A DNA stretch of 64,000 nt from Gammaproteobacteria bacterium. GTDB taxonomy: Bacteria; Pseudomonadota; Gammaproteobacteria; UBA4575. Under the pieces are notes generated by a model. That model was not told where the DNA came from. It saw only the letters and a list, made by a program, of their open reading frames with translations, and made no database searches. Location: contig WTFY01000010.1 of NCBI GenBank assembly GCA_011523795.1, positions 371,479 to 435,478 on the forward strand, written 5' to 3'. Of the stretch, positions 1 through 8,934 are shown one piece after another (the stretch's first letter is position 1; every line of letters starts with the position of its first letter). Position numbers and translations under genes: made by a program.

Positions 1-1144
1 GGAGGTGACCGATGCCACGGCCATTCATCCGGGATACGGATTTCTTTCGGAGAATGCGGAGTTTGCCGAAATTGTCGAGTCCAGCGGGTTTGTGTTCATC
101 GGGCCCAGCGCGGATACCATCCGGCAGATGGGAGACAAGATCACGGCCAAGAAAGTCATGCAGGCCGCCGGGGTTCCCTGTGTGCCGGGTACTACGGATC
201 CGATCGGTGATGACACGGATGAAACATTGCGCCTGGCCCGGGACATCGGGTATCCCGTAATCGTGAAGGCGGCAGGCGGTGGTGGCGGGCGCGGCATGCG
301 GATCGTGCCCGAGGAAGACAAGCTGATCGAGTCTGTGATGCTCACCCGTGCGGAGGCCAAGGCCGCGTTCAATGATGACCGCCTGTATATCGAGAAATTT
401 CTGCTGTCTCCACGACACGTTGAATTCCAGGTGCTGGCGGATACGCACGGCAATGCGATACATCTGTGTGAGCGGGACTGCTCCATGCAGCGGCGCAACC
501 AGAAGGTCATCGAGGAAGCCCCTGCCTTCGGCATCAGCGAGGAACAGCGCCAGGCGATTGGAGACTGCGTGACGCAGGCCTGCCGTGAAATCGGCTACCG
601 GGGCGCCGGCACTTTTGAATTCCTGTATGAAGACGGAAAGTTCTATTTCATCGAAATCAACACGCGCATCCAGGTCGAGCACCCGGTTACGGAAATGATT
701 ACGGGCATCGATATCGTCAAGCAGCAACTGCTGATCGCCTCGGGGGAGCCTCTGTCGTTCGTCCAGAGCGACATCCGTATTCGAGGACATGCCATAGAGT
801 GCCGCATCAATGCCGAGGATCCCTATACCTTCATCCCCAGCCCGGGCAAGATCACCCACTTTCACTGCCCCGGGGGGCCCGGCATCCGGGTTGACACCCA
901 CCTGTACAACGGCTACACCGTGCCCCCCTACTATGACTCGATGATCGGCAAGCTGCTCGCTCTCGGGCACAGCCGTGAAGGGGCATTGACGAGAATGGCA
1001 GGGGCTTTGCATGAGATCGTGATTGACGGCATCAAGACGAACGTGCCCCTGTTACAGGACCTGATGCGCGACGAGGCGTTCAGAAAAGCCAGGCACAACA
1101 TCCGCTATCTCGAAGACAAGCTGGACAACCGCTCACAGGCCTGA
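1..1144 (+). CDS. accC: Biotin carboxylase subunit of acetyl-CoA carboxylase (5' end outside window)
   Basis: AccC carries out the ATP-dependent carboxylation of biotin on the carrier protein AccB, the first half-reaction of acetyl-CoA carboxylase in fatty acid synthesis. The open frame runs off the left edge; about 380 of the roughly 450 residues usual for the family are visible. Seen: the [15 protein letters not shown] segment of the N-terminal domain, the ATP-grasp glycine-rich loop [13 protein letters not shown], the catalytic [14 protein letters not shown] segment, and the C-terminal domain ending 11 residues after [10 protein letters not shown]. The first in-window start-like codon (GTG at 5) is internal, not the real start. 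The stop is followed by about 425 bases without a convincing gene before fis. Confidence 0.96.
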   Translation, partial: EVTDATAIHPGYGFLSENAEFAEIVESSGFVFIGPSADTIRQMGDKITAKKVMQAAGVPCVPGTTDPIGDDTDETLRLARDIGYPVIVKAAGGGGGRGMRIVPEEDKLIESVMLTRAEAKAAFNDDRLYIEKFLLSPRHVEFQVLADTHGNAIHLCERDCSMQRRNQKVIEEAPAFGISEEQRQAIGDCVTQACREIGYRGAGTFEFLYEDGKFYFIEINTRIQVEHPVTEMITGIDIVKQQLLIASGEPLSFVQSDIRIRGHAIECRINAEDPYTFIPSPGKITHFHCPGGPGIRVDTHLYNGYTVPPYYDSMIGKLLALGHSREGALTRMAGALHEIVIDGIKTNVPLLQDLMRDEAFRKARHNIRYLEDKLDNRSQA

Positions 1145-1569
1145 ATCAGGCCGGGCCCCGGTCTACGCTGCCGGAGGAGGCACCGGCCCGCCGCGTGCCA
1201 TCTGAAAGATGTGCCGTATGTGAAAAGCCGTAAAAAAACTCTTGGAATTGATCGAGCCAAGTGCGATCATAATATGGAAAACAGCGCGGCAAAGATCGGG
1301 TGCGCGGCTGGACAGATTTCTCCAAAATAATAAGACGCTGCCTGCACGTTTTTGGACAATTAGCAAGTGCCACAAGTATAAAGAGACAGCTTGTATTCGT
1401 GCGTCCGGTATCTGCGAGCGTACACACTATTCGAGAACATCACGTCTGACACCTGAGCTTGGCCTTGTAGTTTGGAGCTGCCTTGGTGCGCAAGGAGAGT
1501 CTGCCGCATCAGCAGGTACAGGAAGCAAGAATGCCGGGTATCTACCGGCTTGGAACATGGAGCTAACGC
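1145..1569. other. Non-coding interval between accC and fis
   Basis: No open frame here looks like a real gene on either strand. In many gammaproteobacteria prmA and dusB lie between accC and fis; neither is present, nor a recognisable remnant. The right half is richer in A and T and holds a candidate promoter for fis. Short frames crossing this interval on both strands have no recognisable motifs and were left out. Confidence 0.6.
1353..1382 (+). promoter_or_regulatory. Candidate sigma-70 promoter upstream of fis
   Basis: A TGGACA hexamer (1353-1358) and a TATAAA hexamer (1377-1382) are separated by 18 bases, about 190 bases ahead of the fis start. The -35 match is modest, so this is a tentative call. 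Confidence 0.3.
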
Positions 1570-1851
1570 ATGAACTTATCTCCCTCTACCGTCCAACTGG
1601 CCGATCTGCACGTCGAAGAAAAAGAACTGTCCTTGCGTGACACGGTCACAAGTTGTCTCCACCTTTATTTCAGCCAGTTGAGTGACCATGAACCCGAAGG
1701 TCTTTACAAAATGTTCATCGAGGAGGTTGAACGCCCGCTTCTTGAAATGGTCATGCAGTACTGCAACGGCAATCAGACCAAGGCGGCAAGGTTTTTGGGA
1801 CTGAATCGAGGAACGCTACGCAAAAAGCTCGTGTTCTACGGGCTGAGCTGA
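1570..1851 (+). CDS. fis: Fis-family nucleoid/DNA-binding protein
   Basis: Fis is a small homodimeric nucleoid protein that bends DNA and modulates transcription, recombination and replication. The 93-residue product has the family length and the C-terminal helix-turn-helix: [20 protein letters not shown] followed by [14 protein letters not shown]. The N-terminal third is variable, as in other Fis proteins. It sits 26 bases ahead of purH and the fis-purH-purD order is common in gammaproteobacteria, so the three are probably cotranscribed. The dusB gene that usually precedes fis is absent. Confidence 0.93.
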   Translation: MNLSPSTVQLADLHVEEKELSLRDTVTSCLHLYFSQLSDHEPEGLYKMFIEEVERPLLEMVMQYCNGNQTKAARFLGLNRGTLRKKLVFYGLS

Positions 1852-1877
1852 CCGGCGGGCTGGACCGGGTTACTCCA

Positions 1878-3452
1878 TTGGCCAATTCCACATGGCAGCC
1901 TGTTTGCCGTGCCCTGATCAGCGTTTCCGATAAGGCGGGGGTGGTGGAGTTTGCCGGCGAACTGGCCAGCCTGGGCATAGAACTGCTTTCTACCGGCAAC
2001 ACTGCGAGGTTGCTGGCCGGGCAGGGGATCGAGGTCACGGAAGTTTCCAGCTACACGGGATTTCCGGAGATCATGGACGGCCGCGTCAAGACGCTGCACC
2101 CCAGGATTCACGGCGGAATCCTGGCACGCCGGGACCAGGATAATGCGGTCATGCAGCAGCACGGAATCGTGCCGATCGACCTGGTAGTGATAAACCTCTA
2201 CCCGTTTGCCGGGATCACGGCGAGGCAGGACTGCTCCCTGGAAGAAGCCATCGAGAACGTCGATGTCGGGGGGCCTGCGATGATCAGGGCAGCTGCCAAG
2301 AACTTCGAGCATGTGACGGTGATCGTCGATCCGGGTGATTATCCTGACGTCACGTCACGGCTGAAGAAGCATCAGGGTACGCTGGATGCTGCGCTGCGGT
2401 TTGATCTTGCAGTGAAGGCATTCGAGCATACCGCCCGCTATGACGGCATGATTGCGAATTATCTCGGACGGAAGCTTCCGGACGGAGACCCCGAGTTTCC
2501 GCGCACGCTCAACCTGCAATTCAGGCAGGTGCAAAGGCTTCGCTACGGTGAAAACCCCCATCAGCGCGGCGCATTTTACGTTGAACCGGAACTGGCTGAG
2601 CCCTGTGCAGCAGGCGCCAGGGTTGTTCAGGGCAAGAAACTTTCCTACAACAATCTGTCTGACACCAATGCAGCACTGGAATGCGTGAAGCAGTTTCCGG
2701 ATCCTGCCTGCGTGATTGTCAAGCATGCCAATCCTTGCGGGGTTGCCACGGATGTGGAGATCGCCCTGGCCTATGAACGGGCTTTTGAAACGGATCCGAC
2801 TTCTGCATTCGGCGGGGTGATCGCGTTCAACCGGGAACTGGACGGCAGGACTGCCGCGTCCATTCTCGAGAGGCAGTTTGTCGAAGTGCTGGTAGCACCC
2901 GTGGTGACCGGGGATGCCCGCAAGGTGCTGGAGGCCAAGGAAAAGGTTCGCGTCCTGGAATGCGGGGCATGGAAGCAGCCTGTCGCGGCACTGGACTACA
3001 AGCGCATCGTGGGCGGGCTGCTGGCACAGGACCGCGATCTGGGTACGGTAACGAGCGACGATTTGAAGGTGGTGTCCAGGCGCCCACCCGATCAGCGTGA
3101 ACTGGAGGACCTGCTGTTTGCCTGGAAAGTCGTAAAGTTTGTCAAGTCCAATGCCATTGTGTACGCTCGCAATGGCCAGACTGTGGGCATCGGCGCCGGC
3201 CAGATGAGCCGTGTGTATTCGGCCAGGATTGCCGCGATCAAGGCGCAGGATGAGAAGCTGGCAACAGAGGGCTCTGTGATGGCTTCCGATGCGTTTTTCC
3301 CGTTCAGCGATGCCGTACACACAGCACATGAGCACGGCGTTACCGCGATCATCCAGCCGGGAGGTTCCATGCGTGACGGGGAAGTGGTCGAAGCGGCCAA
3401 TGCACTGGACATTGCAATGGTGCACACAGGCATGCGCCATTTCAGTCATTAG
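1878..3452 (+). CDS. purH: Bifunctional AICAR transformylase / IMP cyclohydrolase
   Basis: PurH catalyses the last two steps of de novo IMP synthesis: formylation of AICAR with 10-formyl-tetrahydrofolate, then ring closure. The 524-residue length is normal. The N-terminal MGS-like cyclohydrolase domain starts at [15 protein letters not shown] with the STGNTARLL loop; the C-terminal transformylase domain shows [17 protein letters not shown] and the catalytic Lys-His in [12 protein letters not shown]. Translation appears to begin at TTG 1878, since no ATG or GTG fits ahead of the conserved domain start and the frame closes upstream; the ribosome site is weak. It lies between fis and purD in an apparent operon. 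Confidence 0.95.
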   Translation: MANSTWQPVCRALISVSDKAGVVEFAGELASLGIELLSTGNTARLLAGQGIEVTEVSSYTGFPEIMDGRVKTLHPRIHGGILARRDQDNAVMQQHGIVPIDLVVINLYPFAGITARQDCSLEEAIENVDVGGPAMIRAAAKNFEHVTVIVDPGDYPDVTSRLKKHQGTLDAALRFDLAVKAFEHTARYDGMIANYLGRKLPDGDPEFPRTLNLQFRQVQRLRYGENPHQRGAFYVEPELAEPCAAGARVVQGKKLSYNNLSDTNAALECVKQFPDPACVIVKHANPCGVATDVEIALAYERAFETDPTSAFGGVIAFNRELDGRTAASILERQFVEVLVAPVVTGDARKVLEAKEKVRVLECGAWKQPVAALDYKRIVGGLLAQDRDLGTVTSDDLKVVSRRPPDQRELEDLLFAWKVVKFVKSNAIVYARNGQTVGIGAGQMSRVYSARIAAIKAQDEKLATEGSVMASDAFFPFSDAVHTAHEHGVTAIIQPGGSMRDGEVVEAANALDIAMVHTGMRHFSH

Positions 3453-3570
3453 GGTATTTGAGCATGTGGCATGCATGGCATTCTGCAGCGGGCAGCCTGG
3501 CTTCGGACGGTCAGGGATTCGCGTGGCTTGACAGGATAGCGGGGTGCCTGATGTCGTGGAGGCCGCTGCC

Positions 3571-4860
3571 ATGAAAGTTCTCGTGGTTGGAGGGGGAGGG
3601 CGTGAACACGCGCTGACCTGGAAGCTGGGCCATTCCGAAAGGGTCTCCAGGATATTTGTCGCCCCCGGCAACGGAGGCACGGCGACCGAGCCCAAGGCAA
3701 CCAACATACCGATCAGCGCCGAGGATCTGCCGGCACTGCTTGACTTCGCCAGGCAGGAGCAAGTTGACCTGACCCTGGTCGGGCCGGAGGCTCCGCTGGT
3801 GGCGGGCATCGTCGACCGGTTCAGCGAAGAGCAGCTGCCGGTTTTCGGTCCGTGCGCCGCTGCAGCCCGGCTGGAGGGATCCAAGGCATTCGCCAAAAGG
3901 TTCATGCAACAGCACCGGATCCCGACGGCCCGTTACGAAGTGTTTTCGGATTTTCGGGATGCGAGGGACTATATCGAGTCCATGCCCGTGCCGATGGTGA
4001 TCAAGGCCGACGGGCTTGCTGGCGGCAAGGGTGTGCTGATCGTCGGCGATCACGAGCAGGCCGCGTGCTGTGCAAGGGAAATGCTGAGCGGTGAACGCTT
4101 CGGTGATGCGGGCAGGCAGGTCGTGTTCGAGGAGTTCCTCCGGGGGGAAGAAGCCAGTTTCATCTGCATGGTCGATGGCAGGCATGTCTTGCCCTTGGCA
4201 ACCTCACAGGACCACAAGAGGCGGGACGCCGGGGATGAAGGTCCCAATACCGGCGGCATGGGGGCCTATTCGCCGGCGCCGGTCGTGGATGCCGTCCTGC
4301 ACCGGCGTATACTGGACGAAGTCATCTACCCGACCGTCAACGGGCTTGCCGAACAGGGTACACCCTATGTCGGCTTCCTGTATGCGGGCCTGATGATCGA
4401 TTCGCAGAAAAACCCGCATGTACTCGAATTCAACTGCCGCTTCGGTGATCCCGAGGCCCAGCCGATTCTCATGCGCATGCACTCGGACCTGGCAGAACTG
4501 TGCATGGCGGCCCTGGCCGGCAGGCTCGACGAGCATGCCATCCAGTGGGATTTGCGCACGGCGCTGGGAGTGGTGCTGGCCGCAGGGGGATATCCACTGG
4601 AGGCCTGTAAATCCGGAGCGGTGATCAAGGGACTGCCGGCGGCTGAAACGGGTTCCTCGAGAAAAGTGTTTCATGCAGGGACCCGGCTGGGCGACGGTGC
4701 GGTGCTGACGCAGGGTGGACGGGTGCTGTGCGTTACGGCCCTGGGGGACACGGTCCGGGACGCCCGCCGGGACGCCTACGATCTCGTGCGGCAGATCTCG
4801 TGGCCGCAAATGTTTTACCGTGAGGACATCGGTCACCGGGCGGTGTCTGAAAACGCCTGA
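3571..4860 (+). CDS. purD: Phosphoribosylamine-glycine ligase (GARS)
   Basis: PurD is the ATP-grasp ligase joining glycine to phosphoribosylamine, the second committed step of purine synthesis. The chosen ATG at 3571 starts the conserved MKVLVVGGGGREHALTWKL and has GGAGG about 8 bases upstream; a GTG at 3544 in the same frame would add nine non-conserved residues. From 3571 the product is 429 residues, the normal size. ATP-grasp features include VIKADGLAGGKGV and the metal-binding segment EFNCRFGDPEAQ. It is 118 bases downstream of purH on the same strand and probably in the same transcript. Confidence 0.96.
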   Translation: MKVLVVGGGGREHALTWKLGHSERVSRIFVAPGNGGTATEPKATNIPISAEDLPALLDFARQEQVDLTLVGPEAPLVAGIVDRFSEEQLPVFGPCAAAARLEGSKAFAKRFMQQHRIPTARYEVFSDFRDARDYIESMPVPMVIKADGLAGGKGVLIVGDHEQAACCAREMLSGERFGDAGRQVVFEEFLRGEEASFICMVDGRHVLPLATSQDHKRRDAGDEGPNTGGMGAYSPAPVVDAVLHRRILDEVIYPTVNGLAEQGTPYVGFLYAGLMIDSQKNPHVLEFNCRFGDPEAQPILMRMHSDLAELCMAALAGRLDEHAIQWDLRTALGVVLAAGGYPLEACKSGAVIKGLPAAETGSSRKVFHAGTRLGDGAVLTQGGRVLCVTALGDTVRDARRDAYDLVRQISWPQMFYREDIGHRAVSENA

Positions 4861-4861
4861 A

Positions 4862-4880
4862 AACAGGTCATGGTCCTGTT
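4862..4880 (+). terminator. Weak hairpin after purD
   Basis: AACAGG and CCTGTT form a six-pair stem with a seven-base loop immediately after the purD stop. There is no clear T tract, so termination here is uncertain. Confidence 0.3.
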
Positions 4881-4928
4881 GCCCGAGAGTCTGATTGTGC
4901 CCGGTACCCGTCAGGCGACTGATCCCGC

Positions 4929-5861
4929 ATGAAAGCCTTAACGGTCTGTGTACTGGGCGGAACCGGTTTTGTTGGCAGCCACTTGTGTGCGGAGCTCGAC
5001 CGACGTGGTCATCGACTCAGGATCGCATCCCGCAGGCGTGAACGTTCCCGGAAATTGCTGGTGTTGCCGGGTGCGCAAGTCATCCAGGCCGACGTGCATG
5101 ATGTGGCCCAGCTTCATGCATGTGTCCAAGGCTGTGATGCGGTGATCAACCTTGTTGGCATCCTCAACGAGAAAGGCCGCCGAGGCAGGGAATTCCACGC
5201 CGTTCATGTAGAACTGGTTCAAAAGCTCATCAACGCATGCGTTCAGTGCAACATCACCAGGCTGCTTCACATGAGTGCGCTCAACGCGAGTCCGGATGCT
5301 CCAAGTCATTACCTGCGCTCGAAGGGAGAGGCCGAGAATCATGTGCATTCCGCAGGCGGGAAAGTAGCGGTTACCAGTTTCAGGCCTTCTGTGATTTTTG
5401 GCCCGGAGGACGATTTCCTGAACCGCTTCGCATCCCTGCTTGCATGGAGCCCCGGGATCTTCCTGCTGCCTTGTCCCCATGCCAGGCTGGCACCCGTGTA
5501 TGTGGGCGATATTGCGGGGGTCATGGCAGATGCCCTTGACGACCCCGCGGCCTGCGGTTCCAGGCTGGACCTGTGTGGTCCCAGGCAGTATACCCTCAGG
5601 CAGCTGGTGAGCTACACCGCTGCTGTGTGCGGGCTCAGGAGAAGAGTACTGGGTTTGCCGAACTGGATGTCCAGGCTGCAAGCGCATCTTTTGGGGTTTG
5701 CGCCGGGCAAACCGTTTACCCTGGACAACTACCTGTCCTTCCAGGTTGACAGCATTTGCCAGGGGCCAGGTCATTGCCCGACGACTCTTGAGTCCGTCGC
5801 ACCGGGGTACCTGCGCAAGCAGTCAGATTATGACACCTTTCGCAGCAAGCACGCCGGTTAA
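4929..5861 (+). CDS. NAD(P)-binding protein, NDUFA9-like (complex I 39 kDa / atypical SDR family)
   Basis: An atypical short-chain dehydrogenase of the group that includes the mitochondrial complex I subunit NDUFA9. The Rossmann dinucleotide site GGTGFVGSHL lies at residues 10-19 and a Tyr-x3-Lys pair occurs in HYLRSKGEAE, so the catalytic pair of the SDR fold may be present. The length of 310 residues is normal. Bacterial members are often annotated as complex I NDUFA9 subunit family proteins, but their substrate is not settled and no complex I genes are nearby. The 3' end overlaps the convergent aminopeptidase gene by four bases. Confidence 0.85.
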   Translation: MKALTVCVLGGTGFVGSHLCAELDRRGHRLRIASRRRERSRKLLVLPGAQVIQADVHDVAQLHACVQGCDAVINLVGILNEKGRRGREFHAVHVELVQKLINACVQCNITRLLHMSALNASPDAPSHYLRSKGEAENHVHSAGGKVAVTSFRPSVIFGPEDDFLNRFASLLAWSPGIFLLPCPHARLAPVYVGDIAGVMADALDDPAACGSRLDLCGPRQYTLRQLVSYTAAVCGLRRRVLGLPNWMSRLQAHLLGFAPGKPFTLDNYLSFQVDSICQGPGHCPTTLESVAPGYLRKQSDYDTFRSKHAG

Positions 5862-6910
5862 CATTCCAGGTGCGAGCGGAACAAGCGTGTGCGTTCTTCC
5901 TGTGACCGCCTGGAGATTTCCTTCACACGCCGGTAGAAGACACTGAAGTCGCGGCCGCATGCCACGAACAGCTGTTTGAACGCAGGAGTCAGGTCCCGGT
6001 ACAGGGCAAGGGCACCGAGCTGTGCGTTGTTCAGGGGCCCGGCCATCCATTTGCGGTATCGGGTCAACTGGTCATTCGTCCGCACCAGGCCTTCGTACTG
6101 CTGACGGAGTTCAGCAATCATTTTCCGCTTTTCGTCGCGCATGGCATCGGCAGGCAGGTCCGTGGAATACAGTTGCCTGAATTCACGCCGGGCCTGCCCG
6201 ATGAAGTCGGAAAACACCTTTTTCTGGGCAATCCAGTTCTCGTACCTGTCCTGTTCGACCTGGCGTGCACCGTGTTCAAACCACAGGCTTACACCGAGTT
6301 CCTCAACGGCCGTGGCGAAGGCCTCGTTGAAGCCGGTGTCCCCTTTCAGGTAAAGCTGCTGGTGTGCGAGCTCGTGAAAGATGTAGGAGGCCGTGACAAT
6401 TTCGCCCCGGTTGAGCATGCTGCTCAGCAAGGGATCATCGAACCAGCCCAGGGTGGAATATGCGGTCACCCCGGAGACGTGGACGTCCAGCCCCAGACCG
6501 GACAGTTTCCTGGCATAGGCCCTGGCGTCATTCTTGTCGAAAAAACCCCGGTATTTCAGGCAGCCTACTATCGGGAAGCACCATTTGCGCAGTGACACGG
6601 AAAATTCAGGTGCGGCAAAAACGCTCCAGACCACGTAGGGCCTGTCCAGCTGGACATAGCTGCGGTAACTGTCATTTTCAGGCAGTTTGAGATGCGAGCT
6701 TGCGAAGGATCGCAGTTCCTGGGCGAGCATCAGCTGATCTATCAGTTTCTTGTCCAGCCCGGAATCGTTTACGATATCGGCAATGGGCTTGCGTTTGGAA
6801 ATCAAGGACAAGTGGCCGCTGACGGATTGATGGTAATACCCGATCGTCGTGCATCCTGTGCATAAGCTGGCAAGCAATACCAGACTCAATACCCGGGTAC
6901 AGTTTTTCAT
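5858..6910 (-). CDS. Predicted lipoprotein aminopeptidase (HExxH zinc peptidase family)
   Basis: The 350-residue product matches the bacterial 'predicted aminopeptidase' family, a membrane-anchored metallopeptidase group with a HELAHQQLY motif (HExxH zinc site). The N terminus is a lipoprotein signal: a hydrophobic segment followed by a TGC site with the lipidated Cys at residue 20. It probably acts in the periplasm. It is read divergently from cca, with only 36 bases between the two starts, so their promoters must overlap; the 3' end overlaps the NDUFA9-like gene. Substrates are unknown. Confidence 0.83.
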   Translation of the reverse strand: MKNCTRVLSLVLLASLCTGCTTIGYYHQSVSGHLSLISKRKPIADIVNDSGLDKKLIDQLMLAQELRSFASSHLKLPENDSYRSYVQLDRPYVVWSVFAAPEFSVSLRKWCFPIVGCLKYRGFFDKNDARAYARKLSGLGLDVHVSGVTAYSTLGWFDDPLLSSMLNRGEIVTASYIFHELAHQQLYLKGDTGFNEAFATAVEELGVSLWFEHGARQVEQDRYENWIAQKKVFSDFIGQARREFRQLYSTDLPADAMRDEKRKMIAELRQQYEGLVRTNDQLTRYRKWMAGPLNNAQLGALALYRDLTPAFKQLFVACGRDFSVFYRRVKEISRRSQEERTRLFRSHLEC

Positions 6911-6946
6911 GATATTTTCAAGTTACCATATTTCCACGGTGTGACA

Positions 6947-8113
6947 ATGGAAGTTTATCTGGTTGGCGGTGCGGTTCGCGATGAGCTTCTGGGTTTGCCC
7001 GTCGGCGAACGCGACTGGGTCGTGGTGGGTTCCAGCCCCGGGGAAATGCTGCGTCTGGGTTACCGCCAGGTCGGCAGGGATTTCCCGGTATTCCTGCATC
7101 CGGACACGGGCGAGGAGTATGCGCTGGCCCGGACCGAACGGAAACAGGGCCGCGGTTACCGCGGGTTCGAGGTGCATGCATCGCCGGAAGTCAGTTTGCA
7201 GGAAGACCTGAAACGGCGCGACCTGACCATCAATGCCATGGCGAAAAGCCTGTCAGGAGAAGTGATTGACCCCTATGGCGGCCAGCGGGACCTCGGGGCC
7301 GGGCATTTGCGGCATGTCTCGGCCACCTTCGTCGAGGATCCTCTTCGTATCCTGCGGGCGGCCCGGTTTGCGGCCAGGTTTTCCGCCCTGGGATTCAGGA
7401 TCGCAGACGAGACGATGCGGCTGCTGCGTGACATGGTCGGGGCCGGAGAACTGGAGGATGTTCCCCGGGAACGCATCTGGGAGGAAACACGTCGTGCCCT
7501 GGCCACACCCTCACCCGGTGTGTTTTTCGATGTGCTGCATCGCCTGAATGCAACCGGGCAGGTGTATTCCGGAATGGCGGATGTATTGTTCAGTGAGCCG
7601 GCACGCAGGCTGGCACAGGCAGCACTGGCCAGCATCGTACCTCTGGACGATGAGCCGTGCGTGCGGTTTGCAGTGCTGGTCGGGGGTCTTTGTTTTCACC
7701 GGGATGAATCTGTGACGCGGGGTGCCCTTGAGGTTGCCCTGCAGCCGGGCATTCCGGGACAGTGCAGGGAGTTGCTTGAACTCACGGTGAATTTTCAGCA
7801 TGCATGTCATGGTGCACTTGAGCTTGACGCCGCTGCGCTGCTGAAACTGTTGCACAGGCTCGACGGGAAGCGGCGCCCGGAACGGTTTGCCAGACTGCTG
7901 AGGATATGTTCTGCCGTGTATGCTGCCGCGAAAGGACAGGACGAATACCCGCAGGCAGACTGGCTGCGCAACACCTCCGGACGGATCGAGGCCCTCGACA
8001 CACGTCGGTATATCGGGAACCTGACCGACGGACAGGAAGTCGCCGACAGGCTGGAGCAGGCCCGGCTGCAACTGCTGGAGGAAATGATAGGAGAGCGAGG
8101 CTCTCCTGGATGA
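6947..8113 (+). CDS. cca: CCA tRNA nucleotidyltransferase (class II, long form with degenerate HD domain)
   Basis: Cca adds or repairs the 3'-terminal CCA of tRNAs without a template. The N-terminal class II nucleotidyltransferase head is very well conserved: VYLVGGAVRDELLGLPV, ERDWVVVGS, EDLKRRDLTINAMA and the RNA-binding EDPLRILRAARFAAR. The length fits the multifunctional gammaproteobacterial form, but the HD metal motif expected in the C-terminal half is not found; the aligned stretch reads LVGGLCFHRD. The phosphatase and phosphodiesterase activities of that domain are therefore probably lost. ATG 6947 is preferred; GTG 6941 in frame would add two residues. Confidence 0.92.
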   Translation: MEVYLVGGAVRDELLGLPVGERDWVVVGSSPGEMLRLGYRQVGRDFPVFLHPDTGEEYALARTERKQGRGYRGFEVHASPEVSLQEDLKRRDLTINAMAKSLSGEVIDPYGGQRDLGAGHLRHVSATFVEDPLRILRAARFAARFSALGFRIADETMRLLRDMVGAGELEDVPRERIWEETRRALATPSPGVFFDVLHRLNATGQVYSGMADVLFSEPARRLAQAALASIVPLDDEPCVRFAVLVGGLCFHRDESVTRGALEVALQPGIPGQCRELLELTVNFQHACHGALELDAAALLKLLHRLDGKRRPERFARLLRICSAVYAAAKGQDEYPQADWLRNTSGRIEALDTRRYIGNLTDGQEVADRLEQARLQLLEEMIGERGSPG

Positions 8114-8128
8114 CCGCAGGAAGCCGCC

Positions 8129-8920
8129 TCACCCGTAGGCAAGCAGCAGCACGCCTCCAAGCAGAATCCTGTAAATCACGAACGGCAGGATCCCGATCCG
8201 GTTCACAAATTTTATGAACCAGTGTATGCAAAGGTAGGTCACTCCAGCCGAACACGCGAACACCCCGAGTCCGAAACTCCATCGTATCACCGAAGCGTCC
8301 TGCCAGACCTGGTATCCCCCGTACAGGGAGGTTGCCAGAATGGTCGGGATGGCAAGCAGGAAGGAAAATCGTGCGGCCTCTGACCGTTTCAGGCCGAGCC
8401 ACATTGCTGCCGTCATGGTGACCCCCGAGCGGGACGCCCCGGGAATGAGGGCCAGGGCCTGTGCCAGGCCGACCAGCACTGCATCCAGGGTCGTCAACTG
8501 CCGTGTCCCCCGCGTGTGACTTCCTCGCCAGTCGGCCAGCCATAACAGCAGGGCAAACCCTATGGAGGCCCAGGCGATCACGATCGCATTCCGGCTGTAC
8601 TGCTCGACATGGGTGTGAAAAACGAAGGCCACGACCAGTATGGGAAGCGTGGCCCACAGGAGCAGCCAGGCTAGGTTTCTTTCCCCGCTTTCCTGCCCGG
8701 CGGAAGCGGATTCCCTGCCGGTGATCGAACGCAGGTCATCACGAAAATAAACCATTACTGCCAGCAGGCTGCCAAGATGGGCTGCAACATCCATCACCAG
8801 GCCCTGGTCCTGCCAGTGCATGATAATGGGCAGCAACACCAGGTGTGCCGAGCTTGAGATAGGCAGAAACTCGGTCAGCCCCTGTATCACTGCCAGCAGG
8901 AACGCGTGCAGTGCTTCCAT
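8129..8920 (-). CDS. uppP: Undecaprenyl-diphosphatase
   Basis: UppP (BacA) is an integral membrane phosphatase that recycles undecaprenyl pyrophosphate for peptidoglycan and other surface polymers. The 263-residue product carries both family signatures: the N-terminal QGLTEFLPISSSAHL segment with its acidic residues and the later PGASRSGVT motif, spread over several hydrophobic membrane segments. It converges on cca with 15 bases between the stops. Upstream on the same strand, 14 bases away, is the MidA-type methyltransferase gene, so the two are likely transcribed together. Confidence 0.95.
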   Translation of the reverse strand: MEALHAFLLAVIQGLTEFLPISSSAHLVLLPIIMHWQDQGLVMDVAAHLGSLLAVMVYFRDDLRSITGRESASAGQESGERNLAWLLLWATLPILVVAFVFHTHVEQYSRNAIVIAWASIGFALLLWLADWRGSHTRGTRQLTTLDAVLVGLAQALALIPGASRSGVTMTAAMWLGLKRSEAARFSFLLAIPTILATSLYGGYQVWQDASVIRWSFGLGVFACSAGVTYLCIHWFIKFVNRIGILPFVIYRILLGGVLLLAYG

Positions 8921-8934
8921 TCTACCTTGGCTGC

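Noticed and set aside
2355..3905. 516-residue minus-strand open frame
   Set aside because: Antisense to purH and purD, which are both clear; composition is rich in Cys, His, Arg and Pro, typical of a shadow frame.
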